A stretch of 64,000 bases of DNA. Origin: Staphylococcus haemolyticus. GTDB lineage: Bacteria > Bacillota > Bacilli > Staphylococcales > Staphylococcaceae. Positions within the stretch are counted from its first letter, which is position 1, and each line of letters starts with the position of its first letter. Made by a program: the position numbers and the translations under genes. Where the stretch lies: the NCBI RefSeq assembly GCF_006094395.1, contig NZ_CP035291.1, positions 2,418,001 to 2,482,000 on the forward strand. The letters are read 5' to 3'. Shown here in pieces: positions 63,255 to 64,000 of this stretch. The notes beneath the pieces are model-generated. The model was not told the origin of the DNA. It saw nothing but the letters and a program-made list of their open reading frames with translations, and searched no databases.

Positions 63255-64000
63255 TTATGATTTATAATTGAAATCAGGAATGTTATGCCAACGTTCTTTA
63301 AAATAATGTGCAATCGCTTTAGGTTTACGGTCGCGTGTGAAGATACCTTTCTTATTACCTTGAACACGAATGATACCGTTTGATGTTTCAAAATCTGCGA
63401 AATTCCATGTCTGTTCACCGATAAATTGTGGGTATTTATCCATAATTTCATGGTTCGCTTTATAGTAATTCAATTGATATTCTTCCGTAAACATTTGATC
63501 ATCAATCGCATGCATACCTGCAACGGTATCAGCACCATATTCTGTGAACATAATTGGCTTGTTAGGTTGTCGTTCAGACCACTGTGCTAATTCTTTATCC
63601 AGTGCTTTTTTCGCACTTGCTAAATCTGCAGATTGCGTATACCAACCGTAATAGCGATTTAAGCATAATACATCAACTAAATCTTGCACTTCACATACAT
63701 CAGGTTGTGCCATTAAAATGGTAACGATTGTAACAGGTCGTTTCTGTGGATCTTTACGTTTTGCTAATTCCACAAATGGTTCAAAATAAGCTTTTGCGCC
63801 TTTTTCATTAGAAGCAGGTTCATTAGCGATTGACCACATAACTACGCACGCATGGTTCTTATCTCTTTCAATCAAACCTTCTATGACTTCTTTATGCGCT
63901 TGATGTGTATCAATCTCTTTCCAAGTATCATGTTCTAATTGGCCACCTAAAGCCACCATAAAATTAAGATGTACACCGACCGCTGTCGTTTCATCGATCA
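63255..64000 (-). CDS. uidA: beta-glucuronidase, C-terminal part (5' end beyond the window)
   Basis: The frame stays open to the window edge; 248 codons of the C-terminal part. The GH2 catalytic motifs are intact: acid/base Glu in [10 protein letters not shown] and nucleophile Glu in [13 protein letters not shown]. Also [10 protein letters not shown] and [20 protein letters not shown], highly typical of UidA/GusA. Hydrolyses beta-D-glucuronides. Presence of uidA supports the S. haemolyticus-like assignment. Confidence 0.92.
   Translation of the reverse strand, partial: IDETTAVGVHLNFMVALGGQLEHDTWKEIDTHQAHKEVIEGLIERDKNHACVVMWSIANEPASNEKGAKAYFEPFVELAKRKDPQKRPVTIVTILMAQPDVCEVQDLVDVLCLNRYYGWYTQSADLASAKKALDKELAQWSERQPNKPIMFTEYGADTVAGMHAIDDQMFTEEYQLNYYKANHEIMDKYPQFIGEQTWNFADFETSNGIIRVQGNKKGIFTRDRKPKAIAHYFKERWHNIPDFNYKS

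Overview
The window is a low-GC Firmicute chromosome and reads as a coagulase-negative Staphylococcus, most likely S. haemolyticus. Three near-identical full copies of the IS1272-type element, a chromosomal beta-glucuronidase gene (uidA, cut by the right edge) and the staphylococcal gene orders guaB-pbuX-xpt, ahpCF, rpsF-ssb-rpsR-ychF-mscS-parB and metICFE all point that way. The species call is inference. I saw no tRNA, rRNA or CRISPR array.

Layout. 1-13650 is core: the purine salvage operon under a guanine riboswitch (minus strand), a SigB-type stress gene, a cystine transporter (tcyP), an nfrA-like nitroreductase, a hydratase, ahpCF under a PerR box, a lipoprotein, a phosphatase, a LysE exporter and a candidate small RNA. 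13650-40290 is a mosaic accessory region. It starts with a dead IS200 element and plasmid-like debris: a cloverleaf-forming sequence, an oriT-like nick site and long cruciforms. It continues with a two-gene CBASS anti-phage system (cyclase plus Cap15-like membrane effector), a TetR/membrane-protein pair, a serine resolvase, aldehyde and electrophile handling genes (aldA, OYE/MarR, HxlR-Hps-DJ-1), a TetR-controlled ABC-2 exporter, an IsaB-like secreted protein, an L-lactate/malate:quinone oxidoreductase and two IS1272 copies. Three separate Fst/PepA1-type type I toxin-antitoxin loci lie in this mosaic, each beside the same plasmid-type cruciform. The same plasmid-derived segment is found near both ends in opposite orientation.

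40290-57310 returns to core: glsB, a nonsense-inactivated amidohydrolase, an Ltp-repeat membrane protein, the ribosomal S6/SSB/S18 operon with its autoregulatory leader, a GH25 hydrolase, ychF, DUF951, mscS, parB, and metICFE behind a CodY box and a methionine T-box. 57310-64000 holds an inositol-monophosphatase-like gene, a Sal/Vga-like ABC-F gene behind a leader peptide with competing hairpins, DinB and VOC genes, the third IS1272 copy and partial uidA.

How the genes work together. The core operons are wired to metabolite and stress sensors: guanine, Met-tRNA with CodY, PerR and SigB. The accessory block collects defence (CBASS), plasmid maintenance (type I toxins, resolvase, mobilisation origin) and detoxification or export genes. 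It looks like one or more integrated plasmids eroded by IS activity.
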